Notes: generated from the sequence alone by a model not told the origin. DNA of 64,000 bases from Mucinivorans hirudinis (GCA_000723505.1 HG934468.1:186001-250000), one strand, 5' to 3'. Positions 42,606 through 52,639 are shown, numbered from the stretch's first letter. Made by a program: numbers and translations.

Positions 42606-43262
42606 TATGTATTACAACTTAAAACCCCTTAGCCGTTGGTTTTGGCTCTTCGGGAGGTTTTATCGTTACGATGTGGATGTTGTTTGGGAGCGATGGTCGT
42701 CTGTCGTCCATTGAGGGCTGTGCGGAGTGTGGGGCGCTCTGCCCGATGCTTGATGACTAAGGGAGTGTAATATAAACTCTGTCCGGTAATATTTAATACC
42801 TTTGATACCCTTGCATAGTTGGTCTGAAAGAAAACCATTTCCAACTTGACTGACTGTAAGTCTTTGGGGTTTTGTCGCCCCTTGATGTTAATAGTAAACA
42901 TGTTAGTTGAATTTAGAAGTCCATATTAGTTGGTATTAAGTGGTCTGAATTAGACTTCATAATCCCCTACATAAGTTTAGGGTGCTTCAACTAAAAATGC
43001 TGTAAATCATACTTCTAAATTCAACTAACACGTTACTAATCAAAATTGTAACAAATATCTCATTATATACGTCCTAAAAAGGGTATCCCTTTGGGGGAGG
43101 GTTTTGTTTTGGAGCTATAGGCGCAGAATGCCATATACTGTTTTGAGGCAGAACCTCAGGGTGGGGGTGTCCTCCATTTTTAAGGGGCTAATTTAACCAT
43201 TTTCCCCAATAAATAACATCATCTTCATTTCTTTGGTAATTAGCACCAATGTCAGAGCTAAC
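42606..43262. other. Non-coding stretch with inverted-repeat element and possible integrase scrap
   Basis: No intact gene. A minus-strand frame at 42629-42901 starts MFTINIKGRQNPKDLQSVKLEM and continues VFFQTNYARVSKVLNITG, which resembles the N-terminus of tyrosine recombinases of Bacteroidota elements, but then loses that character. This is a weak resemblance. A 130-bp inverted-repeat element follows. Confidence 0.35.
42901..43030. repeat. 130-bp element with perfect 20-bp inverted ends
   Basis: Positions 42901-42920 and 43011-43030 are exact reverse complements over 20 bp. The 90-bp interior has no coding capacity. No second copy is present in the window. Confidence 0.7.
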
Positions 43263-43805
43263 TCATTTGGTTTCCCAAAATTTAGGCACCGCATCGGACA
43301 GTGCTGCAAGGGCTTTCTCTATTTGCCACTCACAGCGTGGTGTATCCATATAGTTGCTGATCGCTCTAATCTGGGCGAATTTTATGTTGTAGCTTTGTGC
43401 CGCCTGAAAAAAAGCCGCCCCCTCCATACTCTCAATCTGAGAACCATCATTAACGATTGGTGAGCAGGCTGTTGTGACACTTCGTGCCGTAACGCTTCTG
43501 AACGGAGTGTTGTTGGTTACTTCAATTTTAGGGGTCGCAAAGGAGACGAAAACACCCTCGCTACGCCAGGCGCCCAAGTCTGCCTGATAGTCTGAAATCA
43601 CAAATACAGCCTCGCCCAACGCCAAACTTTTGTCGATTGCGCCGGCAATACCGATTTGCAAAATAAAGTTAGGACTATACTTTTCAACGGCTCGGCACAG
43701 AGAAATAGCCGTATTTGAAGCACCCATACCGCTCACAACAAACTCACAATCTACCATATGGCGGCAGGTTGCAATCTCCTTTTCGGTGGCAGCAATAATT
43801 AGCAT
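43263..43805 (-). CDS. mqnB: Futalosine hydrolase
   Basis: MqnB cleaves hypoxanthine from futalosine in the alternative menaquinone pathway. The 180-residue protein is of the nucleoside phosphorylase/hydrolase fold: SGMGASNTAISL, LQIGIAGAIDKSLALGEAVFV, YQADLG and the signature ESMEGAAFFQAA. It is somewhat shorter than usual, mainly between the ADLG and MEGA motifs. I chose the ATG at 43805; 17 further codons upstream do not look conserved. An MTA/SAH nucleosidase is the alternative, but the ESMEGAAFF motif favours futalosine hydrolase. Confidence 0.82.
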   Translation of the reverse strand: MLIIAATEKEIATCRHMVDCEFVVSGMGASNTAISLCRAVEKYSPNFILQIGIAGAIDKSLALGEAVFVISDYQADLGAWRSEGVFVSFATPKIEVTNNTPFRSVTARSVTTACSPIVNDGSQIESMEGAAFFQAAQSYNIKFAQIRAISNYMDTPRCEWQIEKALAALSDAVPKFWETK

Positions 43806-43857
43806 TTTCGTCAAAACTAGGGTATAGAGCTCCCCTGAACTCTTCCGTCCTCCCACA

Positions 43858-45126
43858 CTACTTAGTAAACCGATTCATTACCTCCTCAAGCGCTCGAATG
43901 CAGACAGGGCAAAAGCCCTCCGACTTGCGCAAGTCGCGCATAATACAGTTGCGCCACGGGCGATATATGCCCTTATTCTGGTATCCGCCACCCTCGTAAA
44001 CACCCAGTACCTTCTCGTTTTTATCGACATCCTCCGTTGGAATTTTCGTACCTGCGGGAAGCATCTTTTTCCAGAACTTTTTGTCGAAATCAACCAAGGT
44101 AGTGAGGTTCTCTTCCCATGGTTCGACATCGGTTTTGTAGAATCCGTCATAACCCGTAGTACCCACATACTCATCACCCAAACCAGCGAAGAGGTGCCCA
44201 AATTCGTGAACATAGACCTCTCCCGCCAGTTCAGGGTCGCCTGCGGCACTGATGCCGTAGAAGTTATAGATACCTCCGCCACCATATTTCTTCGAGTCTG
44301 ATAGTATATAGACCACATCATAGGGCACATTGGCTGCCATATCACGCACTCGCTGGAAATCGTCCACAATCAAATAACGCTCCGAATCGAACGTGTAGTA
44401 GTGGGATTGGAGTGCGGTCTGCTTCCACAGGTTTTCGCCCGGCAACGAAACTCCGTGCTCACCAGTTGTGCGATATACGCCCCTGATATTAAAATCCTTG
44501 GCACGACTTTTGAATGGTTCAAAGCGAACTAACTCTTCGGCAAAACGTTTGGCATCCTCCTCAAATTTTTCCTGTGAGGTGTAACCCTCAGCCAGCAAAA
44601 CAATGTCGACTTTGTGTTTGGGCGCGCCATTGTAGACCACATCGAAAGTTATATCGTTCGGCACAGATTTTCGAATCCAGTAACTCGAAGGGTTCACCTC
44701 ATATTCAAACTCCTTAACAAATTCATTCTTAGCATTTCTTGCGTAAATTTCCACTCTTGCCGGATTCTTCGGGAAAGGCATAATAACTGCTTCGGGATAA
44801 CATTTTTTGATTTTTTGTGCCTCGAGTGTTGTCTGCCATTCGTTGAAAATGGTGCAGTAACCCTGCGAGTATATTAGCTCTCCGCTCGCCGCATCAAAGA
44901 GTTTAACCATCTGGTTACCGTGCTCTTTGGTGTCGATAAGATTCTTCTCGTTTCCAGCCCAATGCGGCTCTTCTATTAGCTCTTTGAAAAAGTACTCCTG
45001 CTCGGTTGCCGTACCGCAGTGGTAGAAATCCAAACGGAGAGTTTTTTGAAAGAAAAATTTGTCGAACTGAGCGTAGAGATTGCCGCAGAGCAGCAAAAGT
45101 GTCAATGTTAAGATGATTCGTTTCAT
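43858..45126 (-). CDS. M64-family (IgA-type) secreted metallopeptidase
   Basis: This 422-residue protein has a signal peptide (1-19), an N-terminal beta domain (about 25-150) and the M64 catalytic part with zinc motif HEFGHLFAGLGDEY (His307, Glu308, His311, Asp318). The preceding VDIVLLAEGYTSQEKFEEDAKR is also typical of the family. M64 peptidases of Bacteroidota include enzymes annotated as IgA peptidases, but the substrate here is unknown. Cysteines near the C-terminus (NCIMRDL, FCPVCIRAL) may form a disulfide. Confidence 0.93.
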   Translation of the reverse strand: MKRIILTLTLLLLCGNLYAQFDKFFFQKTLRLDFYHCGTATEQEYFFKELIEEPHWAGNEKNLIDTKEHGNQMVKLFDAASGELIYSQGYCTIFNEWQTTLEAQKIKKCYPEAVIMPFPKNPARVEIYARNAKNEFVKEFEYEVNPSSYWIRKSVPNDITFDVVYNGAPKHKVDIVLLAEGYTSQEKFEEDAKRFAEELVRFEPFKSRAKDFNIRGVYRTTGEHGVSLPGENLWKQTALQSHYYTFDSERYLIVDDFQRVRDMAANVPYDVVYILSDSKKYGGGGIYNFYGISAAGDPELAGEVYVHEFGHLFAGLGDEYVGTTGYDGFYKTDVEPWEENLTTLVDFDKKFWKKMLPAGTKIPTEDVDKNEKVLGVYEGGGYQNKGIYRPWRNCIMRDLRKSEGFCPVCIRALEEVMNRFTK

Positions 45127-45234
45127 CGTTCAGCAGCGTTATTTCGTTGATAGTATTATATTTGATTCTATTTTTCCGTACTTCCAGCCACCCCGCAAAC
45201 GAGTTCGCGGGGTCAGTTGGGGTGCCAGACCCGA

Positions 45235-45242
45235 CAAAGATA
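45235..45242 (-). promoter_or_regulatory. -7 element of the M64 peptidase gene
   Basis: TATCTTTG on the minus strand. The 45191-45212 hairpin would lie in the early 5' leader. Confidence 0.45.
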
Positions 45243-45474
45243 ATAATTAATATGAAATTGTCATAATCTAATTTCGAGCATACCAACAGCGATGAGTATA
45301 CGCCCATTGTGCGCCCACAGACCGTGGGCGGCGGCAGGATGCCCGATTTTAAGAACGAAAATCGGCACAGTAACAAAATATAAATAACTAATAATTAGCT
45401 GTTTATAAGAATACACGCGGTGAAATCAGCAATTAGAAAATTTAAACAGTTCCTTGTAAGTTCACTTAATTTTT

Positions 45475-45513
45475 GAAAAAAAAGTTGCCTGTAAAGTTAG
45501 ACTTACAGGCAAC
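45475..45513 (-). terminator. Rho-independent terminator of valS
   Basis: An 11-bp stem (45484-45494 with 45503-45513), followed on the minus strand by eight T. Confidence 0.88.
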
Positions 45514-45539
45514 CGATGATTAGATGAGTAGTCCTCAAT

Positions 45540-48161
45540 TTATCCTAATAACGCCCGTAACTGCATCTGTAAAGCCGCAATTTTGGCTTCAGCATCTGCA
45601 CGCTTTGCATACTCTGTTTCGAGCACTTTTGCCGGTGCATTTTGAACAAATCGCTCGTTTGATAACTTTTTCATTACGTTTTCCAGAAAACCTTGCGCAT
45701 AGTTCAAATCCTTGGTAAGACGTTCTATCTCGGCTTCTTTATCAATCATACCCTCCAAGGGAACAAAATATTCGGTAGCTTTGACAATGAATGAAGCTGC
45801 ATTAACAGGTTTCTCGACAGTTTGTTCTATTGCTGAAATATTTGCCAACTTTTTGATAACGCACTCGAAATCAACTTCACCTATCGCTAAAAGTTTCAAT
45901 GACTCTTTTTGAGCAATATTTTTCTGCGCCCGCACGTTACGCACGTTTGTGACAACCTGCATTGCAATCTCGCATTTTTCCACAATCTTGAGCCGGGAAT
46001 CGGGAATCGGGAATCGGGGTGCGGAAATGGTTGTTACCATAATGCTCTCACCCAACTTGCGCGGAGCGATGAGCTGCCAAATCTCTTCCGTAATAAACGG
46101 CATATAGGGGTGCAGTTGCTGCAAAAGTTGCTCGTAGTAACCCAGAGTAGCTGACAGGGTGACAGTGTCAATTGGGCAGCCATAAATAGGTTTTATAATC
46201 TCAAGGTAGTTTGCCGAAAAATCGTCCCAGAAGAGTTTGTATAGTTTCATCAACGCATCCGAAATACGGTACTGCTCGAAATCCTCCTCAATCTCTGCTA
46301 GTGTCTTAGTAAGCAGAACATCAAACCATTCCACAGCCAAACGTGAACTTTCGGGTTGCTCAATATCCGCAACATCCCACATTTTCAGGAGTCGGAACGT
46401 GTTCCAAATCTTGTTGCCAAAATTGCGCCCCTGCTCAACAAGACTGTCGTCAAAGAGAATATCATTGCCTGCCGAGGAGCAAAGCAGCATCGCAACGCGC
46501 ATAGAATCAGCACCATACTGCGCAATCAAATCCAGCGGGTCGGGAGAGTTGCCCAGCGACTTACTCATCTTGCGACGCAGTTTATCGCGAACGATACCTG
46601 TCAGATAGACATTCTTGAACGGCATTTCACCGCGATATTCATAGCCGGCAATAATCATACGCGCCACCCAGAAAAAAAGAATATCCGGTCCAGTAACAAG
46701 GTCATTAGTAGGGTAATAGTATTGAATGTCGCGATTTTCCGGATTATTTATTCCGTCAAAAACCGAAATAGGCCAAAGCCACGATGAGAACCAAGTGTCC
46801 AGCACATCGGGGTCTTGACGCAAGTCACTCATAGTGAGCGAAGCATCCTTCTCTTGTGCGAGCTTCAATGCCTCCTCTGCCGTCGTGGCAACCACATATC
46901 CACCCTGCGGCAGGTAATAAGCGGGAATCTGCTGCCCCCACCACAACTGACGAGAGATGCACCAATCTTTGATGTTCTCCATCCAGTGACGATAAGTATT
47001 CTTAAACTTTGATGGATAAAGCTTTATAGCATCATCCATAACTGCACGTAAGGCAGGTTCGGACAACTCCTCCATACTCAGAAACCACTGCATCGAAAGT
47101 TTAGGCTCGATAACTGCGCCGCTCCTCTCGGAAGTTCCCACCTTATTTACATAATCCTCAACCTTTTCGATAAGCCCAGCCGCCGCCAAATCCTCCACAA
47201 TCCGCCTGCGCACCTCGAACCTATCCATACCCGCATAGCGTCCGCCGTGGTCGTTGAGCGTACCGTTATCATTGAAAATATCAATAGACTCCAAGCCATA
47301 TTTTTCGCCCAACATATAGTCGTTCACGTCGTGCGCCGGAGTAACCTTCAAACAACCTGTACCAAACTCAATATCAACATATTCGTCCTCAATCACAGGC
47401 ACAGACCTGCCAACGCCGGGGACAATCACACGTTTGCCGCGCAGATGTTCATTTTTGGGGTCTGCCGAGTTGATGCACATTGCAGTATCGCCCATAATGG
47501 TCTCGGGACGAGTAGTCGCCACTACGGCGTAACCTTCCTCTCCATCAATCATATAGCGAAGATAGTAGAGCTTTCCTTGCTGCTCTTGGTAGATAACCTC
47601 TTCGTCCGAGAGTGCCGTGAGAGCAGCCGGGTCCCAATTCACCATCCGCACCCCGCGATATATTTTGCCTTTATTGTATAGGTCTACGAAAACCTTGATA
47701 ACAGAGTCGGAAAGCTCCCTATCCATAGTGAATTTTGTCCGCTCCCAGTCGCACGAAGCACCAAGTTTTTTTAGTTGCTCCAGTATAATGCCCCCGTGCT
47801 TCTCCTTCCACTCCCAGGCGTGTTCGAGGAATCGCTCTCGTGTGAGTTCGCTCTTTGAAATTCCTTCAGCAGCAAGTTTTTGCACCACTTTTGCTTCAGT
47901 GGCAATCGAGGCGTGGTCTGTTCCCGGCACCCAGCAAGCGTTGAAGCCCCGCATCCGCGCGCGACGCACCAGAACATCCTGAATTGTATTGTTGAGCATA
48001 TGTCCCATATGGAGTACACCCGTAACATTAGGCGGCGGGATAACTATGGTATAGGGCGTTCTCTGGTCAGGCTCGCTATGGAAAAAGTTGTTGTCGAGCC
48101 AATATTTGTACCACTTCTGCTCGCACGAGGCGGGGTCATACTTTGCTGCTATTTCTGTCAT
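45540..48161 (-). CDS. valS: Valyl-tRNA synthetase
   Basis: This 873-residue class-I synthetase charges tRNA-Val. It has the HIGH-type motif HMGH (51-54) in [17 protein letters not shown], the CP1 editing domain ([15 protein letters not shown]), KMSKS ([10 protein letters not shown]) and the C-terminal coiled coil ([26 protein letters not shown]). Positions about 45994-46017 contain a 7-nt tandem repeat (cgggaat, three copies on plus), coding for PRFPIPDSR in a variable linker of the anticodon-binding region. A strong terminator follows. Confidence 0.98.
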   Translation of the reverse strand: MTEIAAKYDPASCEQKWYKYWLDNNFFHSEPDQRTPYTIVIPPPNVTGVLHMGHMLNNTIQDVLVRRARMRGFNACWVPGTDHASIATEAKVVQKLAAEGISKSELTRERFLEHAWEWKEKHGGIILEQLKKLGASCDWERTKFTMDRELSDSVIKVFVDLYNKGKIYRGVRMVNWDPAALTALSDEEVIYQEQQGKLYYLRYMIDGEEGYAVVATTRPETIMGDTAMCINSADPKNEHLRGKRVIVPGVGRSVPVIEDEYVDIEFGTGCLKVTPAHDVNDYMLGEKYGLESIDIFNDNGTLNDHGGRYAGMDRFEVRRRIVEDLAAAGLIEKVEDYVNKVGTSERSGAVIEPKLSMQWFLSMEELSEPALRAVMDDAIKLYPSKFKNTYRHWMENIKDWCISRQLWWGQQIPAYYLPQGGYVVATTAEEALKLAQEKDASLTMSDLRQDPDVLDTWFSSWLWPISVFDGINNPENRDIQYYYPTNDLVTGPDILFFWVARMIIAGYEYRGEMPFKNVYLTGIVRDKLRRKMSKSLGNSPDPLDLIAQYGADSMRVAMLLCSSAGNDILFDDSLVEQGRNFGNKIWNTFRLLKMWDVADIEQPESSRLAVEWFDVLLTKTLAEIEEDFEQYRISDALMKLYKLFWDDFSANYLEIIKPIYGCPIDTVTLSATLGYYEQLLQQLHPYMPFITEEIWQLIAPRKLGESIMVTTISAPRFPIPDSRLKIVEKCEIAMQVVTNVRNVRAQKNIAQKESLKLLAIGEVDFECVIKKLANISAIEQTVEKPVNAASFIVKATEYFVPLEGMIDKEAEIERLTKDLNYAQGFLENVMKKLSNERFVQNAPAKVLETEYAKRADAEAKIAALQMQLRALLG

Positions 48162-48208
48162 TTTGTCAGTGTTGAAATAATTTGCACGATTTTTGCGTTA
48201 GTAATCGA

Positions 48209-48247
48209 CAAAAGTAGCAAATTTTTCTTAAAAAATAACTACTTTTG
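48209..48247. promoter_or_regulatory. Divergent promoters for valS and lon
   Basis: Two TACTTTTG boxes face away from each other: one on minus (48209-48216) for valS and one on plus (48240-48247) for lon. Each matches TAnnTTTG. Confidence 0.5.
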
Positions 48248-48275
48248 TTGTTTGATTCACTATTCAATATAAGAT

Positions 48276-50687
48276 ATGACCTTTTTTGAAACATTAGAAA
48301 ACATTTCGGACACTATCGACGGAAGACACCAGATTATACCAATCCTTTCGGCAGACGACGACGATACACAGTCAATAAGCACCACCCCCGAGGTGTTGCC
48401 AATACTGACTTTGCGTAGCTCGGTACTTTTCCCCGGTTCGATTACTCCAATCACCGTAGGTCGCGATAAATCAATGCGTTTGGTTCGTGAAATTGATGCT
48501 GGCGGCGGACTGCTCGGGGCGGTTCTGCAACGGGAGCAGTCGGTGGAAAATCCCGGTCCGGAGGATTTATATAAGGTTGGAACTGCTGCGCGCATACTTA
48601 AAGTTTTGGAGATGCCCAACGGCAATCTGACGGTTATCCTCAATGGTCTGGAAAAATTTGAAATAAAGGAGTTTATCTCCTCAGATCCATACTACAAGGC
48701 TGCAATAACCATACTCAAGGACACGATGCCCAAGCGTGGCAGCGTTGAGTTGGATGCGCTTTTGGACTCGGTTAAGGATGTGGCTCTCAAAATTATAGAG
48801 ATTTCAGGCACTATTCCGCAAGAGGCGACTTTTGCAATCAAAAATATAGACAGCCGTCGCGGACTTATCAACTTCATAAGTTCCAATATTGATTTGCCCG
48901 ATGCTGACCGTCAGGCACTTCTGGAGGCTCCCGGTTTGGTGGCACGTGCACGTAAGTTGTTGGAGATATTAATTCAGCATCAGCAACTTATCGAACTTAA
49001 AAACGAGATCCAGAGCAAAGTCAAGGAGGATATAGACCAACAGCAGCGCGAGTATTACCTCCATCAGCAGATGCGCACGATTCAGGAAGAGCTGGGCGAA
49101 CGCTCCACAGGGGGCGACCTTGCACAGATGCGCGAAAAGGCAAAGGAGAAGAAATGGAGCACAAGCGTGGGTGAACTCTTTGAAAAAGAGATTAACAAGT
49201 TGGACCGTATGCACCCATCTATGTCTGATTATTCGGTGCAACTCAATTATTTGCAGTTGATGTTGGAGCTTCCTTGGGGCGAGACAACAAAGGATAATCT
49301 CGATTTGATTCGTGCCAAAAAACAGTTGGACAAAGACCACTTCGGACTCGATGATGTGAAGGAACGGATTTTGGAACACCTGGCGGTTTTGAAGCTAAAA
49401 GGTGATTTGAAATCCCCCATCATCTGTCTATATGGAGCACCGGGGGTGGGCAAAACTTCATTAGGAAAATCTGTGGCTGAGTCACTTGGCAGAAAATTCG
49501 GGCGCATTTCGCTGGGCGGTATGCACGACGAGGCAGAGATTCGCGGACACCGTAAAACCTATGTGGGGGCTATGCCCGGGCGCATTATCCAGACAATTCG
49601 TCGTGCGGCATCATCAAACCCGGTAATTATACTGGACGAAATTGATAAAGTGAACTCCAGCAACCACGGAGACCCCTCCTCGGCACTTTTAGAGGTGCTC
49701 GACCCCGAACAAAACAGCACCTTCCACGACAACTATTTGGATGTCGATTACGACCTTTCACAAGTGCTCTTCATCGCCACGGCTAACAATATTAGTACCA
49801 TTTCCACGGCTCTTAAAGACCGTATGGAGATGATAAACGTGAGTGGCTACCTATTGGAAGAGAAGGTCGAGATTGCCACTCACCACTTGATACCAAAGCA
49901 ATTAGAGGCACACGGTGTTAAGAAATCGCAGCTCAAAATCAGCAAAAAGGCACTTGAAAAGATTATTGGAGAGTATACTCGCGAATCGGGTGTACGGGCT
50001 TTGGATAAGTTGATTGCAAAAATCACGCGCTACCGTGCCAAGCAGATTGGAATGGAGGAGACGTACAAGGCTGATATTAAGATTGATGAGCTTGAAAAAA
50101 TCCTTGGTGTACCGCGCTATCGCAAAGATATGCAGGAGGATAAGGCTGTAGTAGGTGTGGTTACGGGCTTGGCTTGGACGGAAGTTGGAGGCGAGATACT
50201 CTATGTGGAATCGAGTTTGAACAAGGGTAAAGGTAACGTGATAATCACGGGTAATCTTGGCGAGGTGATGAAAGAGTCTGCCTCTATCGCCTTGGGTTGG
50301 GTGAGGGCAAATGCCGACAAACTGGGCATTGACAGTGAGATGTTTGAAAAGAACGATATTCACATTCACGTGCCCGAAGGGGCGATTCCAAAGGATGGTC
50401 CTTCGGCGGGTATAACGATGGTAACTGCAATAGCCTCTGTCTTTACCGGTCGCAAAGTACGCAGCAAAATCGCGATGACCGGTGAAACAACTCTGCGTGG
50501 CAAGGTATTGCCTGTGGGCGGTGTAAAAGAAAAGATTTTGGCAGCCAAGCGCGCCGGAGTAACTGATATATTGCTATCTAAGGAGAACCTCAAAGATATT
50601 AAGGATATTAAGGAGGAATACGTGACGGGACTTAACTTTCACTATGTTGCCAACTTGGATGATGTTCTTAATTTGGCGCTGGTATAG
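48276..50687 (+). CDS. lon: ATP-dependent protease Lon (LonA)
   Basis: Lon is a cytoplasmic AAA+ protease that degrades misfolded and regulatory proteins. The 803-residue protein has the N-terminal LON domain (about 43-240), a coiled coil (DIDQQQREYYLHQQMRTIQEEL), Walker A GAPGVGKT (387-394), Walker B VIILDEIDKV, and the Ser-Lys dyad Ser710 (PKDGPSAG) and Lys751 (GGVKEKIL). The N-terminus carries an extra acidic stretch (SADDDDTQS). Divergent from valS, with its own terminator. Confidence 0.98.
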   Translation: MTFFETLENISDTIDGRHQIIPILSADDDDTQSISTTPEVLPILTLRSSVLFPGSITPITVGRDKSMRLVREIDAGGGLLGAVLQREQSVENPGPEDLYKVGTAARILKVLEMPNGNLTVILNGLEKFEIKEFISSDPYYKAAITILKDTMPKRGSVELDALLDSVKDVALKIIEISGTIPQEATFAIKNIDSRRGLINFISSNIDLPDADRQALLEAPGLVARARKLLEILIQHQQLIELKNEIQSKVKEDIDQQQREYYLHQQMRTIQEELGERSTGGDLAQMREKAKEKKWSTSVGELFEKEINKLDRMHPSMSDYSVQLNYLQLMLELPWGETTKDNLDLIRAKKQLDKDHFGLDDVKERILEHLAVLKLKGDLKSPIICLYGAPGVGKTSLGKSVAESLGRKFGRISLGGMHDEAEIRGHRKTYVGAMPGRIIQTIRRAASSNPVIILDEIDKVNSSNHGDPSSALLEVLDPEQNSTFHDNYLDVDYDLSQVLFIATANNISTISTALKDRMEMINVSGYLLEEKVEIATHHLIPKQLEAHGVKKSQLKISKKALEKIIGEYTRESGVRALDKLIAKITRYRAKQIGMEETYKADIKIDELEKILGVPRYRKDMQEDKAVVGVVTGLAWTEVGGEILYVESSLNKGKGNVIITGNLGEVMKESASIALGWVRANADKLGIDSEMFEKNDIHIHVPEGAIPKDGPSAGITMVTAIASVFTGRKVRSKIAMTGETTLRGKVLPVGGVKEKILAAKRAGVTDILLSKENLKDIKDIKEEYVTGLNFHYVANLDDVLNLALV

Positions 50688-50689
50688 AA

Positions 50690-50722
50690 AAAGAGGAGCG
50701 GCTTTCACCGCTCCTCTTTTTT
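50690..50722 (+). terminator. Rho-independent terminator of lon
   Basis: A 10-bp GC-rich stem (50692-50701 with 50708-50717) and a 6-nt loop, followed by a T-run. The A-run before the stem means it could also act for the convergent flavodiiron gene. Confidence 0.9.
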
Positions 50723-50787
50723 GTTTTCTTAAGTAGGACTTTTTAAGATTAGTCGTTGATTATTTTGGAATTTTCAAAGCCCTCCCC

Positions 50788-51972
50788 CTAACCTTTCAGT
50801 CGTTCAGCCATCGCTAATGCTATGGCATCGCAAGCCTCCAATTTTTCCGGCGTTGGCGTGCCGAAAATGTCAGCCGCCGGTGCCACCTGCTCCCAACCGA
50901 TAGCCTCGGCAAAAGCAGTGAGGTTGCGCACACCACCACCGTTCCAACTATACGAACCAAATAAGCCCAAATATTTGTTTTTCACCCCGATATGTTCCAA
51001 CTCACGCGTAAGACTCTCTATCAGCGGGAACATATTGGTGTTGTAGGCACACGAGCCCAGAATTACGCCCCTGTACTTCCATATATCTGAAATCAAATAT
51101 GATATATGAGTCTTGCTCACATCGTGGATCTTAATCTGTTTGATGCCGTGTTGTGCCAATTTGCGAGCTATATAGTCTGCCGTGCGGGCATTGTTGCCAT
51201 ACATAGAGGCGTAGATAATAACCACACCATCGCGAGCTTGATAGCGTGACCAGCGGTCATAGAGCTCAATAACTCGAGAGGGGTTATTTCTCCAAATTGG
51301 ACCGTGCAGCGGGCATAAATATTTGACCTCCAGCTCGCAAAGCTTCGCCAAAGCCTTCTGTACCATATTACTGAACTTACCCACGATGTTGGAATAGTAA
51401 CGACGCATCTCTTCACGATATACCTCAAAATCAATCTCATCATCGAAAATTGCCCCATCCAACGTACCAAATGTACCAAAAGCATCGGCAGAGAAGAGCA
51501 CCTTTTCTGTAAGGTCGTAAGTCATCATAGTTTCAGGCCAATGTACCCACGGCGTAAAGACGAATTTGAGTTTATGGTGTCCCAACTCGAGTTCGGCGCC
51601 GTCACACACCTCTAGGAGGTTATCAGTAATGCCGTAGTACCCTTCTAATATCTTGAATGTCTTGCTATTACCTATGATTTGCACATTCGGATAGCGACGC
51701 ACTATTGCCCCAATTTCGCCGGCGTGATCAAGCTCCATATGGTTCACTATCAGATAGTCCAACTCCCGACCTTCGAGCAACATCTCAATCCAACCGATGT
51801 ACCCTGAATCCGCCCCCATCTCCACCGTATCCACCAGTGCCGTCTTCTCGTCCTTTATAAGGTAAGAGTTGTAGGATACGCCGTTTGGCAAGGGCCAAAT
51901 GTTTTCAAATAAGTGTTTCCGGCGGTCATTGACCCCCATCCAGTAAATTTTTTCTGTTACATTAATTTTCAT
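50788..51972 (-). CDS. Flavodiiron protein (oxygen/NO reductase, FprA type)
   Basis: This 394-residue protein has an N-terminal metallo-beta-lactamase-like diiron domain with HMELDH (His78, Glu80, Asp82, His83) and a later CPLHGPIW segment, and a C-terminal flavodoxin domain from about residue 250 (VVIIYASMYGNNARTADYIARKL). Flavodiiron proteins reduce O2 to water or NO to N2O, protecting anaerobes. I chose the ATG at 51972; eight extra codons upstream lie between the promoter box and this start. Confidence 0.95.
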   Translation of the reverse strand: MKINVTEKIYWMGVNDRRKHLFENIWPLPNGVSYNSYLIKDEKTALVDTVEMGADSGYIGWIEMLLEGRELDYLIVNHMELDHAGEIGAIVRRYPNVQIIGNSKTFKILEGYYGITDNLLEVCDGAELELGHHKLKFVFTPWVHWPETMMTYDLTEKVLFSADAFGTFGTLDGAIFDDEIDFEVYREEMRRYYSNIVGKFSNMVQKALAKLCELEVKYLCPLHGPIWRNNPSRVIELYDRWSRYQARDGVVIIYASMYGNNARTADYIARKLAQHGIKQIKIHDVSKTHISYLISDIWKYRGVILGSCAYNTNMFPLIESLTRELEHIGVKNKYLGLFGSYSWNGGGVRNLTAFAEAIGWEQVAPAADIFGTPTPEKLEACDAIALAMAERLKG

Positions 51973-51993
51973 TGTATGGATTTTCTTAGGGTG

Positions 51994-52001
51994 CAAAGTT
52001 A
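51994..52001 (-). promoter_or_regulatory. -7 element of the flavodiiron gene
   Basis: TAACTTTG on the minus strand, 21 nt before the ATG at 51972. This supports the shorter start. Confidence 0.5.
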
Positions 52002-52062
52002 ATAAAAGTGGCAGGATTAAAAAAATCTAACTCTATTTCGTGCAGAAAATTGTAAATAATAT

Positions 52063-52092
52063 TTGTAAATCAAAGTGAAATTATTACCTTTG
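52063..52092 (+). promoter_or_regulatory. Promoter of rplS
   Basis: TTG at 52063-52065 and TACCTTTG at 52085-52092, spaced 19 nt, form a textbook Bacteroidota promoter. Confidence 0.7.
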
Positions 52093-52099
52093 CACCCGC

Positions 52100-52220
52100 T
52101 AAAGTACAGGAATCTCTTACTAAACAAATGGCGGCAATCGCATAATTATGTGGTTATCTCCCCGCCTACCAGTTCTATGGTCGTAATATTCCGTACTACA
52201 ATTTTACAATAGAGACAGAT
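52100..52220 (+). ncRNA. 5' leader of rplS, candidate L19 autoregulatory structure
   Basis: The mRNA leader would be about 120 nt. It contains complementary GGCGG (52131-52135) and CCGCC (near 52163) blocks. Ribosomal protein L19 leaders are known in Flavobacteria; that this leader belongs to such a class is inference only. Confidence 0.3.
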
Positions 52221-52580
52221 ATGAACAATCTGATTAAAATTGCTCAGCAGGCTTTTGCTGTTGAGAAGGAGATTCCCCAGTTCAAAGCAGGGGACACAAT
52301 TACTGTTACCATCCGTATCCGCGAGGGCAACAAAGAGCGTATGCAGAACTTCCGCGGTGTGGTTATCCAGCGTCGCGGTAGCGGTGCAACCGAAACTTTC
52401 ACTATCCGCAAAATGTCTGACAACGTAGGTGTTGAACGTATTTTTCCGGTTCTTTCTCCGACGATTCAAAAAATCGAAGTGAACAAACGCGGTGTAGTTC
52501 GTCGTGCACGTATCTTCTACTTGCGTGATTTGACAGGTAAGAAAGCTCGTATCAAGGAGCGTAAGTACTCAGCAAAATAG
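52221..52580 (+). CDS. rplS: 50S ribosomal protein L19
   Basis: This 119-residue protein is L19, which sits at the 30S-50S interface. It shows [56 protein letters not shown] and [21 protein letters not shown]. Monocistronic with a strong promoter and a hairpin terminator. Confidence 0.98.
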   Translation: MNNLIKIAQQAFAVEKEIPQFKAGDTITVTIRIREGNKERMQNFRGVVIQRRGSGATETFTIRKMSDNVGVERIFPVLSPTIQKIEVNKRGVVRRARIFYLRDLTGKKARIKERKYSAK

Positions 52581-52604
52581 TGTTGAGTGTTATTCAAAAA
52601 AAGG

Positions 52605-52639
52605 AAAGGTGGCTCGCAACACGCGGGACACCTTTTTTT
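52605..52639 (+). terminator. Terminator of rplS
   Basis: A 7-bp stem (52605-52611 with 52629-52635) with a large loop, running into seven T. Confidence 0.65.

Larger units (their letters stand above)
45127..45539. other. Intergenic region rich in hairpins (M64 leader and valS terminator)
   Basis: No gene. It contains a GC-rich hairpin at about 45191-45212 (ccccgc/gcgggg ends), another at about 45313-45331 (cgcccac/gtgggcg), one at about 45342-45363 (ccgatttt/aaaatcgg), a minus-strand TATCTTTG box (45235-45242) that could start the M64 mRNA about 105 nt before its ATG, and the valS terminator. Confidence 0.5.

Noticed and set aside
42629-42901. Integrase-like N-terminus on the minus strand
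   Set aside because: Only about 40 residues look like a Bacteroidota tyrosine recombinase; the rest is Arg/His/Pro-rich noise and no catalytic Arg/Tyr part exists. Kept only as a remark.
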